The notes under the pieces were generated by a model. That model searched no databases. It was given only the letters and a program-made list of their open reading frames with translations, and was not told the origin of the DNA. A stretch of 64,000 nucleotides of DNA from an uncultured Flavobacteriaceae bacterium. GTDB lineage: Bacteria > Bacteroidota > Bacteroidia > Flavobacteriales > Flavobacteriaceae. The stretch is taken from positions 1 through 64,000 of the forward strand of contig CANMFO010000007.1 in NCBI GenBank assembly GCA_947497245.1. The letters are read 5' to 3'. Positions 27,284 through 35,749 of this stretch are shown one piece after another. The position numbers and the translations under genes are program-made. Every line of letters begins with the position of its first letter. Positions within the stretch are counted from its first letter, which is position 1.

Positions 27284-28273
27284 ATGAAGCACACTGGAAC
27301 ACTATTTTTACTGACATTATTGATGTTGTTTTCCTGTAAGGAGAACAAGCAAAGCTATCTTCCCGCCAGTATTGGCCCCATTAACTCATTGGCCGTTGTC
27401 ATGGACAGCGATTTGTGGAAAGGCGAGGTGGGCGACAAGGTCAGGGAACATTTTGCGGCCCCGGTCCTGGGGCTCACCTGGGACGAGCCCCTGTTCAGCA
27501 TCAACCATTTCCCCATGCAATCCTTTACCGGGGTCACCAGAAAATCAAGATCCATTCTGTATGTCCAAAAAGACTCATTGGACATTGCGCACATTAAAAA
27601 AAACATGTACGCCGCACCGCAGAACGTAGGCGTGATAAAAGGCAGAACCGATGAAGAGATCATGGCAAATTTGGATGATATGGCCGCCAGGATGATCACT
27701 TCCTTTAAAGCATTGGAAATTGGCGAGACGCAAAAAAGATTCCTAAAGTCGTTGAACCAGGAAGGTGTTCTCGAAAAGAACTTCAACATTTCCCTGGACA
27801 TGCCCTCGGTCTATAAGGTAGGGAGACAGGAGGCGAATTTTGTTTGGATCGACCACCAAATTCCCAAGGGCACCATGAACGTTATTGCCTACACCATGCC
27901 GGGCGACAGTTTTAGCAACGATACCACCCTGGTAAGGGATATTGTCAGCATGCGGGATTCCATTGGACAGCTATACATCCCTGGGCCGGACGTTCCTGGC
28001 AAGACCACCCATATGATGACGGAAAAGGCCTTTGCCCCAAACGTGTTCCCGATCGAAGTGGCCGGGAAGAAGGCCATTGAGGTCAGGGGAATTTGGGAGA
28101 TCAACAATTATCCCATGGCGGGCCCTTTCCTCACCTATATCATCCATGATGACGAGAACGACAGGAAAATGGTGGTGGAAGGGTTTACCTTTGCCCCGGC
28201 GACCGAAAAAAGGGACTATATGTTCCAACTGGAGGCCGTGTTGAGAACCATCAAATTCGACCTGACAAAATAA
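27284..28273 (+). CDS. DUF4837-family lipoprotein
   Basis: 329 aa. Lipoprotein signal MKHTGTLFLLTLLMLFSC (Cys18). The mature part matches the Bacteroidota DUF4837 family as I recall it: SLAVVMDSDLWKG, then LTWDEPLFSINHFP, VGVIKGRTDEEI and KAIEVRGIWEINNYPMAGPFLTY. Function unknown. It follows the transglycosylase gene by 13 bases, and this pairing seems conserved in flavobacteria, which hints at a cell-envelope role. Confidence 0.85.
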   Translation: MKHTGTLFLLTLLMLFSCKENKQSYLPASIGPINSLAVVMDSDLWKGEVGDKVREHFAAPVLGLTWDEPLFSINHFPMQSFTGVTRKSRSILYVQKDSLDIAHIKKNMYAAPQNVGVIKGRTDEEIMANLDDMAARMITSFKALEIGETQKRFLKSLNQEGVLEKNFNISLDMPSVYKVGRQEANFVWIDHQIPKGTMNVIAYTMPGDSFSNDTTLVRDIVSMRDSIGQLYIPGPDVPGKTTHMMTEKAFAPNVFPIEVAGKKAIEVRGIWEINNYPMAGPFLTYIIHDDENDRKMVVEGFTFAPATEKRDYMFQLEAVLRTIKFDLTK

Positions 28274-28298
28274 GCTGGCTTTTACCGAAAAGAAAAAA

Positions 28299-28331
28299 CC
28301 CCCTTTGGAATACATCCTAAGGGGATTTTTT
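28299..28331. terminator. Bidirectional terminator between the DUF4837 gene and a small minus-strand gene
   Basis: The inverted repeat CCCCCTT ... AAGGGG is flanked by an A-run on the left and a T-run on the right, so it can end transcripts from both convergent genes. Confidence 0.75.
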
Positions 28332-28359
28332 AAGATTGGCGTGGCCGTCAATTGTTGTT

Positions 28360-28530
28360 CTAACCAAATGAGAAGCCCGTAGAAACCCTAAATATAAAAG
28401 CGTATATCACTACAGCCAATAAAAAGAAGCAAAACCACGAAAAGGCCCTAAAATACTTGTTGAGTACTCGATGGGTCCAGTCCTTAAAGGCTTCGACATA
28501 AATTTCCTGAATAAGTAACAATCTCTTCAT
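28360..28530 (-). CDS. Very small membrane protein (56 aa), paralogue A
   Basis: ATG at 28530, TAG at 28360-28362. Translation begins MKRLLLIQEIYVEAFKDW and ends AFIFRVSTGFSFG. It has an amphipathic N-terminal half and one hydrophobic segment (about 29-48, RAFSWFCFFLLAVVIYAFIF). It is clearly homologous to the 56-aa product at 28834-29004 (same length, shared xLLIxEIYxEAF and SWFCF...YAFxFRVSTGF), which makes coding very likely. It may belong to a small DUF6747-type flavobacterial family; I am unsure of that name. Function unknown. Confidence 0.75.
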   Translation of the reverse strand: MKRLLLIQEIYVEAFKDWTHRVLNKYFRAFSWFCFFLLAVVIYAFIFRVSTGFSFG

Positions 28531-28784
28531 ATCCCGTTCTTTAAATTACAAGGACAAAGATGGACCATACAGATTCCAAATACACAATTATTTGGACGAA
28601 TGGAATAGAATGATCGGTGTGAATTCTGTGTATTGTAATTATTCGATAAGAGGCGGTTTCCATGGGATGAAGTGCAGTTGGGTATCCGGAAAGGACCCTT
28701 CGGAACCGCGGCCATGCTCTTTTTCCTTGGAAGGTATGGGGAAAGGATTCCGTTCCGATTGCGGATACTGGAGGTGCCCCAAAC
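28531..28784. other. Spacer between the two small paralogous genes
   Basis: I see no gene on either strand. It presumably carries the promoter of paralogue A: CATCTTTG (minus strand, 28553-28560) is one base off TAnnTTTG and lies 22 bases before its start. Confidence 0.4.
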
Positions 28785-28812
28785 AAAAAAAGCACCAGTA
28801 CGGTGCTTTTTT
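28785..28812 (-). terminator. Terminator of small paralogue B
   Basis: A-run, GCACC-AGTAC-GGTGC hairpin, T-run. It lies 21 bases after the stop of the minus-strand gene and is symmetric enough to work both ways. Confidence 0.75.
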
Positions 28813-28833
28813 CAGGTTAGGTTGGTTGAATAT

Positions 28834-29004
28834 TTAGTCAAATGCAAAACCGGTAGAGACTCTGAAAACAAATGCGTAAAGCATTATGAGAAAGCTTGCA
28901 AAGCAAAACCAAGAGAACAATTTGAAATACGACTTCACAAATGCATGGCCTAGGTTTCTGAACGCTTCCAAGTAAATTTCTTTGATAAGTAGGACGTTTT
29001 TCAT
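28834..29004 (-). CDS. Very small membrane protein (56 aa), paralogue B
   Basis: ATG at 29004, TAA at 28834-28836. Translation begins MKNVLLIKEIYLEAFRNLG and ends AFVFRVSTGFAFD, with one hydrophobic helix at about 29-48 (KLFSWFCFASFLIMLYAFVF). It is paralogous to the product at 28360-28530: identical length, about half the residues identical, same hydrophobic segment. It is on the same strand as, and downstream of, the PorE-like gene but separated by that gene's terminator. Function unknown. Confidence 0.78.
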   Translation of the reverse strand: MKNVLLIKEIYLEAFRNLGHAFVKSYFKLFSWFCFASFLIMLYAFVFRVSTGFAFD

Positions 29005-29177
29005 GATTTTGGAATTTAGTTAAGTTTGGGTTGTTACTTAGGTATATAACTATGAATCTGCCATTTACGTATTTCAACGAGTTTATTTGTTGTGAATGCG
29101 GCCTGGCCTGTGGTGAAATGTTCCTTTTACCTCCGGGCCCTAGGTTCCGATACGTGTCCCAAGGCACAAAAAGACAC

Positions 29178-29209
29178 AAAAAAACCGCTGCCCATTTTGG
29201 TACAGCGGT
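29178..29209 (-). terminator. Terminator of the PorE-like gene
   Basis: Minus strand: ACCGCTG...CAGCGGT stem, 12-base loop, then seven T. It lies 26 bases after the stop codon. Confidence 0.8.
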
Positions 29210-29235
29210 GTCCGTTCATTATGTTTTGCCCCATG

Positions 29236-32200
29236 TTACATGTCCACTATGATGAACTCCGATCGTCTGTTGCGGTAGTGTTCCTGTTCGGTACATCGTA
29301 TGCGGCCGTTACATCCGTTCAGCAAGCGTTCTTCTCCATATCCGATCGCACTTTCTATGCGGCTTGCATCAATACCTTGGGAAATAATGTACTCCCTGGT
29401 AGATTTGGCCCTTTTGTTCGAAAGATATTTGTTATAGGCCCTGGGGCCACGGGAATCGGTATGCGATTCAATTTTAATGACCATGTTCGGATACGCGCGC
29501 ATGACGCCCACAAGTTTGTCGAGCTCATCGGCAGCGTCGTTTCGTATGTACGATTTATCGAAATCGAAGAAGATCATCTCGGTCTTCAATTTCTTGATGC
29601 CGTTCTCGATGGCGATCATCTCTTCCAGGCGCCTCAGGTTGACGGTAATATTCACAAGTTCGTTTTCTTTGGTCGCAACGGGCATTTCCTCATCGAAGAA
29701 TTCCCCCTTAGTGGTCCTTAGGGTATATTTGGTAGTGCTGTCCAAGTCCTCAAAGACAAAACTGCCATCGTCCCCTGTCACCAACTCTTTTAGCTTGATG
29801 CCATTTTCATCCAACAACTCCACCAGGGTCCGTGGCATCAAATCTCCGGTAATAAGCTCGGAGACCACCCCGGCAATGGCATTTAGGTTCGCCGGTGTTT
29901 CTTCCACAGTCAGGCGTTTGAAGGAATACAGATCGTCATCGCCCTTTCCGCCGGGCCGGTTGGAGGCAAAGAAACCTTTCTGATTCTCTTCGTTGACGAT
30001 GTATGAGAAATCATCCTTGTTACTGTTTACGGGCTGTCCCACATTGATGGTTTCGTGAAACCCTCCCTCCTCGTTGATCGCAGCTTCGTAAACATCAAGT
30101 CCGCCCAGGCCTGTATGGCCATTGGAGGAGAAGTACAGTTTTTTGTTGTTTATAAAGGGAAACATTTCCTTTCTTTCCGTATTGATGCCGGGTCCCAGGT
30201 TTTTGGGTTCGGAGAAACGGCCGTTTCCAAGAACATCGACCACAAAAAGGTCGGTGGCACCAATACTGCCCGGCATGTCGGAGACAAAATAGAGTTTTTT
30301 CCCATCTGGGCTCAGGGCCGGATGTCCAGTGGAGTAACTGTCGCTGTTGAACGAAACTTCCCTGGCTTCCGTCCACTCCCCGTTCACCTTGTTCGATACA
30401 TATATCTTCAAATGGTTGATACCGTTCTTATCGCGCTTTAGTTTTTTCCCGTAATTGTTACGGGTAAAGTACATGGTCTTATTGTCGGGAGAAAAAGTCG
30501 CTGAGGCCTCATGGTACTTTGTATTGATTTTTTTCGAAAACTTGATGGCATCCTTAAGATCTTGGGACTCCTTGTTGATCTTGGCGACATATAGATCAAG
30601 GTAGGGCTGGTTGTTCCATTTATATCGCCGGGTACTAAAGAAAGATGAATCCCTGGCGGAAGCGAACACCAACTGGTTTGAATCCAGGAACACGGGCGAA
30701 AATTCGGAGTATTCCGAATTGATGGCCATATTTTTGATGTCAAATTCCTGCGTTGCCGCCAAGATATTGTCCAACACCACTTCGTTGGTGTTCGACCTTG
30801 TCCGGACATGGCCCGTATTGCCCTTGCCCATTTTTTTATTATACAGGCGCATCAATCTTTTGGCCCTGGCATATTTTCCGGTGCCCTTCAGGGAATGTGC
30901 ATATCTAAAAATGTTATCCGTGGACAGCTCTTTTCCGAATTCTTCGTACAGAATATGGTACCATCCATAGGCCTTTTCCATGTTGGTGTTAAAATAATGG
31001 GCGTCCGCTGCCTTTTGGATTACCTCAAAGGTGTAGTCCGCACCACCTTTTGACAAAGCTTCCTCGTAAAGCTCTGCGGCCTCCGCATACCACATTTTGT
31101 TGAAATAGTTGTCCGCCCTCTGAACAAGCTTGCTTTTGTTCGTCTTTTTGGAAACTTGGGGAAGGTCCCTTTCCCCTCCTGGTCGAACCAATAGGTCATA
31201 GGTCACTTCTTCCAGGGGGACCGCTTCCTCTTCAACTGGGGTCTCGCCCGATGCAACCGTCAAATCCACTTGGACCGCCTCCACCGCCGATTCACTATCT
31301 TCTACCTTCATGATCCAGACGCTCTCCCGGTGCCTGCCTTCAAATTGGCCCAGACAGGCGTCTATGGCATCCTGTCCTTCCCTGTGATATTCCAGGTAAA
31401 GGTAGTTCAGACCGGTATCGGGAACCTTGATCAGATTGGATTCAAACCCTTTTCTGTTGAATTTCCTGATCATTTTTTTCGCATTGCGTGCATCGCTGTA
31501 CACCCCCGCAATGACGTAGAAGCCATCTTTTACGCCTGCCAGGTTGCGAAATGTCCGGGTCGGGATGGAGTTTCCCTTGGCCATTTTAAAAAAGGCCAAA
31601 TCACCATTGTTGCCCTTCGAAACGATGTTGTCCGTACCTGGCCCGCCGGTATCCATAGCAGTTTGGGAACGCGGGGCCTTGGAAATGGGTTCCGTGCCGT
31701 TTTGTGCGACCAAGATCCAGACCTGCCCGGCATAGCGGCCGTTGAATTTGGACAAACAGCGGTTTATCGCCTGCTGTCCATTTTCCTCATATTGCAGGTA
31801 CACATAGTTCAGGCCGGTGTCGGGGACTGTTATGAAGTGGGCATCGAATCCTTTTCTCTTGAGGTCTTTTACGGCTTTCCTTGCATTGGAGGTGCTTCCG
31901 AAAACCCCGGAAACGATGTAAAACCCATTGCGAACCCCCTTTAGTTTCCGAACTGTACGGGTTGGAATGGCGTTGTTCCTTGCGGATTTTTGAAAAGCGC
32001 GGTGGTCAAAGGTGTTTGCTGTGGGTTTGTTGCGAACCGGTCGCTCGGTTTTGGCGCTCTCCCTGTTTGCCGTGGATTTGGCCGCATTTTGCACGACCAT
32101 TATCCACACCTCCTTGCCATATTGGCCGTTGAATCGGGTGGCACACTGCGCAATGGCCTGTTTTCCATCCTTGTGGTATTGCAAATACACGTAATTCAGG

Positions 32201-32544
32201 CCTGTTTCCTGAAGGTGCATTAGGTCGGCATCGAACCCCTTTTTCCTAAGGTTTTTTACTGCTTTTCTCGCATTGGATGCGTTTCCAAAAACCCCGGAAA
32301 CGATGTAATATCCATTGGCAATGCCCTTGAGATTGTCAATTTTCCTATGGGCGACGCCTTTTTCCTTGGCCGCTTTTGCAAATTCCTTGAAAGTCAAAGG
32401 AGTGGAAGAACGTTCAGTGGAGGGCCCCGGATAGGTGGCCCATACCGCATTTTCCAAAGATGGACCGTTGGCCAGGTCCGTCGGAATGGATGCAAAACCC
32501 CCTGCCGCAACTAGGAAAATATAAACTGTAATGAGTTTTTTCAT
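29236..32544 (-). CDS. PorE-like OmpA-family protein with three N-terminal SPOR-like repeats
   Basis: 1102 aa from the ATG at 32544 (signal peptide, cleavage near residue 18-20). Domains in order: SPOR-like repeats at about 68-153, 198-281 and 331-415 (each with a GYYIVSGVF- or GFYVIAGVY-type start, a GLNYVYLQY-type core and a WIM/WIL end); a TPR-like region 468-570; PD40/WD40-like blades 605-875 (HPALSPDGKKLYFVSD); a carboxypeptidase-regulatory-like domain 883-970; and an OmpA peptidoglycan-binding domain 987-1102 (IFFDFDKSYIRNDA, SHTDSRGPRAYN, NRRSEFII). The TPR-PD40-CRD-OmpA order is that of PorE and the OmpA-like partners of PorP/SprF. The SPOR repeats are extra and homologous to those in the PorP/SprF-like protein at 4717-6819. 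A link to T9SS and the cell wall is inferred. Confidence 0.85.
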   Translation of the reverse strand: MKKLITVYIFLVAAGGFASIPTDLANGPSLENAVWATYPGPSTERSSTPLTFKEFAKAAKEKGVAHRKIDNLKGIANGYYIVSGVFGNASNARKAVKNLRKKGFDADLMHLQETGLNYVYLQYHKDGKQAIAQCATRFNGQYGKEVWIMVVQNAAKSTANRESAKTERPVRNKPTANTFDHRAFQKSARNNAIPTRTVRKLKGVRNGFYIVSGVFGSTSNARKAVKDLKRKGFDAHFITVPDTGLNYVYLQYEENGQQAINRCLSKFNGRYAGQVWILVAQNGTEPISKAPRSQTAMDTGGPGTDNIVSKGNNGDLAFFKMAKGNSIPTRTFRNLAGVKDGFYVIAGVYSDARNAKKMIRKFNRKGFESNLIKVPDTGLNYLYLEYHREGQDAIDACLGQFEGRHRESVWIMKVEDSESAVEAVQVDLTVASGETPVEEEAVPLEEVTYDLLVRPGGERDLPQVSKKTNKSKLVQRADNYFNKMWYAEAAELYEEALSKGGADYTFEVIQKAADAHYFNTNMEKAYGWYHILYEEFGKELSTDNIFRYAHSLKGTGKYARAKRLMRLYNKKMGKGNTGHVRTRSNTNEVVLDNILAATQEFDIKNMAINSEYSEFSPVFLDSNQLVFASARDSSFFSTRRYKWNNQPYLDLYVAKINKESQDLKDAIKFSKKINTKYHEASATFSPDNKTMYFTRNNYGKKLKRDKNGINHLKIYVSNKVNGEWTEAREVSFNSDSYSTGHPALSPDGKKLYFVSDMPGSIGATDLFVVDVLGNGRFSEPKNLGPGINTERKEMFPFINNKKLYFSSNGHTGLGGLDVYEAAINEEGGFHETINVGQPVNSNKDDFSYIVNEENQKGFFASNRPGGKGDDDLYSFKRLTVEETPANLNAIAGVVSELITGDLMPRTLVELLDENGIKLKELVTGDDGSFVFEDLDSTTKYTLRTTKGEFFDEEMPVATKENELVNITVNLRRLEEMIAIENGIKKLKTEMIFFDFDKSYIRNDAADELDKLVGVMRAYPNMVIKIESHTDSRGPRAYNKYLSNKRAKSTREYIISQGIDASRIESAIGYGEERLLNGCNGRIRCTEQEHYRNRRSEFIIVDM

Positions 32545-32923
32545 GATTGGTTGATTAGAAATACAGGAAAATTCTGGTCGGCCCCCTCTTTGGTTCTTTG
32601 TGGCCAAAGCGGTTTTCATAGCGGCTCATTTTCAGTGGCTTGGGCAGATGGCACCCCAATCTGTCTTTTCTGGGGAGTTGAATTTTCCTAGGGATTCCTT
32701 AAGCTCGGTCAAGACTTTAATTATTTAGTTACAATAACTCCAAAAATACCATTTGCCATGCCCATGGGGTATTTTTTGTTGTGAAAACAAAGTTTTTTGT
32801 CGTGTAGATAGGGTTTGGGGGAATTTTTGGGCCCCCGGCCCGGGCCGAGGTGCCTTTGAATAAAAATACCAATGAGTATGTTTCGCTGTTAACACCCGGC
32901 TCGGCCCATGTTCCAGGTTTTTT
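32545..32923. other. Leader/intergenic region upstream of the PorE-like gene
   Basis: I see no gene. A minus-strand TATTTTTG (32741-32748) matches the -7 consensus but is 197 bases before the start codon; if used, the mRNA would have a long 5' leader. No riboswitch pattern is recognised. Confidence 0.35.
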
Positions 32924-32957
32924 GAAAATAAAAAACCCATGGAAGCCTTCCATGGGT
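32924..32957 (-). terminator. Terminator of tatA
   Basis: A long perfect inverted repeat (ACCCATGGAAG / CTTCCATGGGT), followed on the minus strand by a T-rich tail. It lies 24 bases after the tatA stop. Confidence 0.8.
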
Positions 32958-32980
32958 ATCAAAACTGCAATGTTCTTTTG

Positions 32981-33163
32981 CTATTCTTTCTTTTCTTCCA
33001 ATTTATCATCCTCCTTGGAGGCGTCTTTGAATTCTTTGATGCCACTTCCAAGGCCTCGCATAAGTTCAGGAATCTTTTTACCTCCGAATAAAAGAAGTAC
33101 GACCACCACTACCAATATTATTTGAGGGGCACCAATGGCCAAAAATGTATATGAAGCTATCAT
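32981..33163 (-). CDS. tatA: Twin-arginine translocase subunit TatA/TatE
   Basis: 60 aa, typical. One N-terminal membrane helix (about 7-26), then the [21 protein letters not shown] hinge and amphipathic helix (about 26-46; FG-K-P-L-R-LG pattern) and a charged tail. It forms the pore of the Tat system for folded proteins; tatC is not in this window. A TATCTTTG -7 element lies 21 bases before the ATG, and a strong terminator follows. Confidence 0.93.
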   Translation of the reverse strand: MIASYTFLAIGAPQIILVVVVVLLLFGGKKIPELMRGLGSGIKEFKDASKEDDKLEEKKE

Positions 33164-33184
33164 AGTTTATGATTTAATGGATAT

Positions 33185-33192
33185 CAAAGATA
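33185..33192 (-). promoter_or_regulatory. -7 promoter element of tatA
   Basis: Minus strand TATCTTTG (TAnnTTTG), 21 bases before the tatA ATG. Confidence 0.5.
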
Positions 33193-33350
33193 GTAAAAAA
33201 CTATTTAGTTTGCTGTTAATAGTAACGCGACGACCTTATTTAAATTGTCCGCCGCCCCTTTTGTATTTCCGGAGTGCAAAAATAGTGTTAAGGGTACGGG
33301 TCCGTGCCATAAAATATCGGTCCCAGAACAGAAAAATACAATTCTAAGTT

Positions 33351-33358
33351 TATCTTTG
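33351..33358 (+). promoter_or_regulatory. -7 promoter element of the M23 peptidase gene
   Basis: TATCTTTG with only seven bases before the ATG at 33366. The transcript would have almost no leader. Confidence 0.5.
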
Positions 33359-33365
33359 TGGAGCT

Positions 33366-34235
33366 ATGGCCAAAAAAGTGAAAAGAAGAGGGGAGATCAA
33401 ACGGAAGCTGTTGCACAAATACCGTTTGGTAATCCTCAATGAAAGTACTTTTGAAGAGAAAATATCTTTTAAGCTCAGCCGGCTCAATGTTTTTGTCACG
33501 GGCTCGCTCTGCATTATTGGACTAATTGGACTCACCACTCTTTTGATCGCATTTACCCCGTTAAGGGAATATATTCCGGGCTACTCTTCCACAAAATTAA
33601 AGCGCGAGGCCACCGAACTTACTTATAAAACGGACTCCCTCGTACGCACCTTAAATTATACCAATAGGTATTTGGATAATATCCGAATGGTGCTTCGTGG
33701 GGATATCGAGAACAATGAGATCAATAGGGATTCGCTTTTCGAGAAATTTAAGTTGGACCCCTCGACCGTAGATCTAACCCCGATAAGGGAAGATTCGCTT
33801 TTGAGGGCCGAAGTGGCTTTGGAGGACAAATACAACCTTTTCCAACGGAGTCCGACCGGCACGGCACTGGTACTTTTCCCGCCCCTCAGCGGTACCATAT
33901 CGCAGCACTACGACTCCGAGAAGAAGCACTATGCAGTGGATGTCGTGGCCCCCAGGGACTCCCCGATCAAGTCCATTGCCGATGGAATCGTAATTTTTGC
34001 GGAATGGACCGCGGACACCGGTCATGTCATAATCGTGGAGCACAGGGAAGGGTTGTTGAGCGTGTACAAGCACAATGGTTCTTTGAACAAGGCCCAGGGC
34101 GATATTGTAAGTTCCGGGGAGGTCATCGCATCGGTCGGAAACACGGGTGAATTTACGACAGGACCCCATCTGCACTTCGAGCTCTGGAACAATGGGAGCC
34201 CGGTGAACCCTGTGGACTATATCGATTTTAAATAA
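33366..34235 (+). CDS. M23-family (LytM) peptidoglycan endopeptidase, membrane anchored
   Basis: 289 aa. A basic cytoplasmic N-terminus, one membrane helix (about 42-62), a linker with coiled-coil character (75-160), then a LytM/M23 domain (about 170-285). The zinc ligands are visible: His188 and Asp192 in HYAVD, and His270 in HLHFE, with His236 in YKHNG and His268 as catalytic residues. It would cut cross-bridges in periplasmic peptidoglycan or act as an EnvC-like activator. All the catalytic residues are kept, so an enzyme is likely. The GH3 gene follows after 5 bases and is co-directional. Confidence 0.93.
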   Translation: MAKKVKRRGEIKRKLLHKYRLVILNESTFEEKISFKLSRLNVFVTGSLCIIGLIGLTTLLIAFTPLREYIPGYSSTKLKREATELTYKTDSLVRTLNYTNRYLDNIRMVLRGDIENNEINRDSLFEKFKLDPSTVDLTPIREDSLLRAEVALEDKYNLFQRSPTGTALVLFPPLSGTISQHYDSEKKHYAVDVVAPRDSPIKSIADGIVIFAEWTADTGHVIIVEHREGLLSVYKHNGSLNKAQGDIVSSGEVIASVGNTGEFTTGPHLHFELWNNGSPVNPVDYIDFK

Positions 34236-34240
34236 AACAC

Positions 34241-35740
34241 ATGTCCTTAAAGTCGTTCGCTGCCAAGGTATTCGCCCGGAACATTGCCAGAAAAACGGCC
34301 CGGTGGGCCAACCACCCCATTGCGACCCAAGAAAAGGTTTTTAAGGCCTTGGTGCGAAAGGCATCCAGCACAAAGTTTGGAAAGGACCACGGATTCAACG
34401 GTATCGCTTCGCATGCCGATTTCATTTCACGGGTCCCTATTCGGGACTATGAGCAACTGAAGCCCTACATAGAAGCCATGGTGGACGGGAAAGATGATGT
34501 GCTCTGGCCGGGAAAGCCCATCTATATTGCCAAAACCTCTGGAACGACCTCGGGGGCCAAATACATTCCCATTACGGAAGCATCGATCAAATGTCAGGTC
34601 GCGGCCTCACGAAACGCCATCCTCAATTACATCCATGAAACCGGGAACGCCGACTTTGTGCACGGAAAAATGATTTTTTTGCAGGGCAGCCCGGAACTCC
34701 GGGAACAAAACGGCATAAAATTGGGAAGGCTTTCCGGTATCTCGGCCCACTATGTGCCCAACTATCTCCAAAAAAACCGCCTGCCCAGTTGGGAGACCAA
34801 CTGCATTTCCGATTGGGAGACCAAGGTCGACGCCATAGTCGAAGAGACCATGAAGCAGGATATGACCGTTATTGCCGGGATTCCCTCTTGGGTCCAGATG
34901 TACTTTGAGAAATTGAACAAGCGATCGGAAAAAAAAGTGGGCCAATTGTTTCAAAATTTTCAATTGTTCATCTACGGGGGGGTCAACTATGAGCCCTATC
35001 GGGCCAAATTTGAGGACTTGATAGGAAGGAAGGTCGATAGCATAGAGCTCTTTCCGGCCAGTGAGGGTTTTTTCGCCTACCAGGACTCCCAAAGGGAAAA
35101 GGGAATGCTGCTGCTGCTGGATTCCGGAATTTTTTATGAGTTTGTAAGGGCCGACAGGTTCTTTGACCCGCATCCGGAGCGGATCACCCTGCAGGATGTG
35201 GAACTGGGGGTCAACTACGTAATGATCATCTCGACCAATGCGGGATTGTGGGCCTATAACCTGGGGGATACCATTCAGTTTATTTCGACAAGGCCCCATA
35301 GGATAATTGTTTCGGGCCGCATCAAGCACTTTATCTCTGCCTTTGGCGAACATGTCATCGCGAAGGAGGTGGAAGAGGCCATGCAAAATGCCATCGCCCA
35401 GACCGATGCCAAGGTCAACGAATTTACGGTCGCTCCCCAAATCACCCCGGAAGGACAGGAACTTCCCTACCACGAGTGGTTGGTAGAGTTCGAAAGGGCC
35501 CCTTCGGAAATGTCAGGGTTCATCCAGATTCTGGACCGTTCGCTCCAAGAACAGAACAGCTACTACTACGACCTGATCTCGGGGAATATTTTACAACAAT
35601 TAAAGGTGACGTCGATAAAACAGGGCGGGTTTATGGAATATATGAAATCCGTTGGTAAATTGGGGGGGCAGAACAAAGTGCAAAGGTTGTCCAACGACCG
35701 AAAAGTGGCCGACGCTCTACACGCACTGAAGATGCAATAA
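34241..35740 (+). CDS. GH3-family acyl-adenylate-forming protein
   Basis: 499 aa. The nucleotide-binding signature KTSGTTSGAKYIPITEAS is near residues 101-118. The ANL-type second motif (YGGVNYEPYRAKFEDL, then FPASEGFFAYQ), the YNLGDTIQF segment and the hinge region HRIIVSGRIKHFISAFGEH are all present. Plant GH3 enzymes conjugate amino acids to jasmonate or auxin; the bacterial members are uncharacterised, with adenylation of a carboxylate the expected first step. It sits 5 bases after the M23 gene and converges with the ILEI-GDPD gene. Confidence 0.9.
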   Translation: MSLKSFAAKVFARNIARKTARWANHPIATQEKVFKALVRKASSTKFGKDHGFNGIASHADFISRVPIRDYEQLKPYIEAMVDGKDDVLWPGKPIYIAKTSGTTSGAKYIPITEASIKCQVAASRNAILNYIHETGNADFVHGKMIFLQGSPELREQNGIKLGRLSGISAHYVPNYLQKNRLPSWETNCISDWETKVDAIVEETMKQDMTVIAGIPSWVQMYFEKLNKRSEKKVGQLFQNFQLFIYGGVNYEPYRAKFEDLIGRKVDSIELFPASEGFFAYQDSQREKGMLLLLDSGIFYEFVRADRFFDPHPERITLQDVELGVNYVMIISTNAGLWAYNLGDTIQFISTRPHRIIVSGRIKHFISAFGEHVIAKEVEEAMQNAIAQTDAKVNEFTVAPQITPEGQELPYHEWLVEFERAPSEMSGFIQILDRSLQEQNSYYYDLISGNILQQLKVTSIKQGGFMEYMKSVGKLGGQNKVQRLSNDRKVADALHALKMQ

Positions 35741-35749
35741 ATTTGGGCC

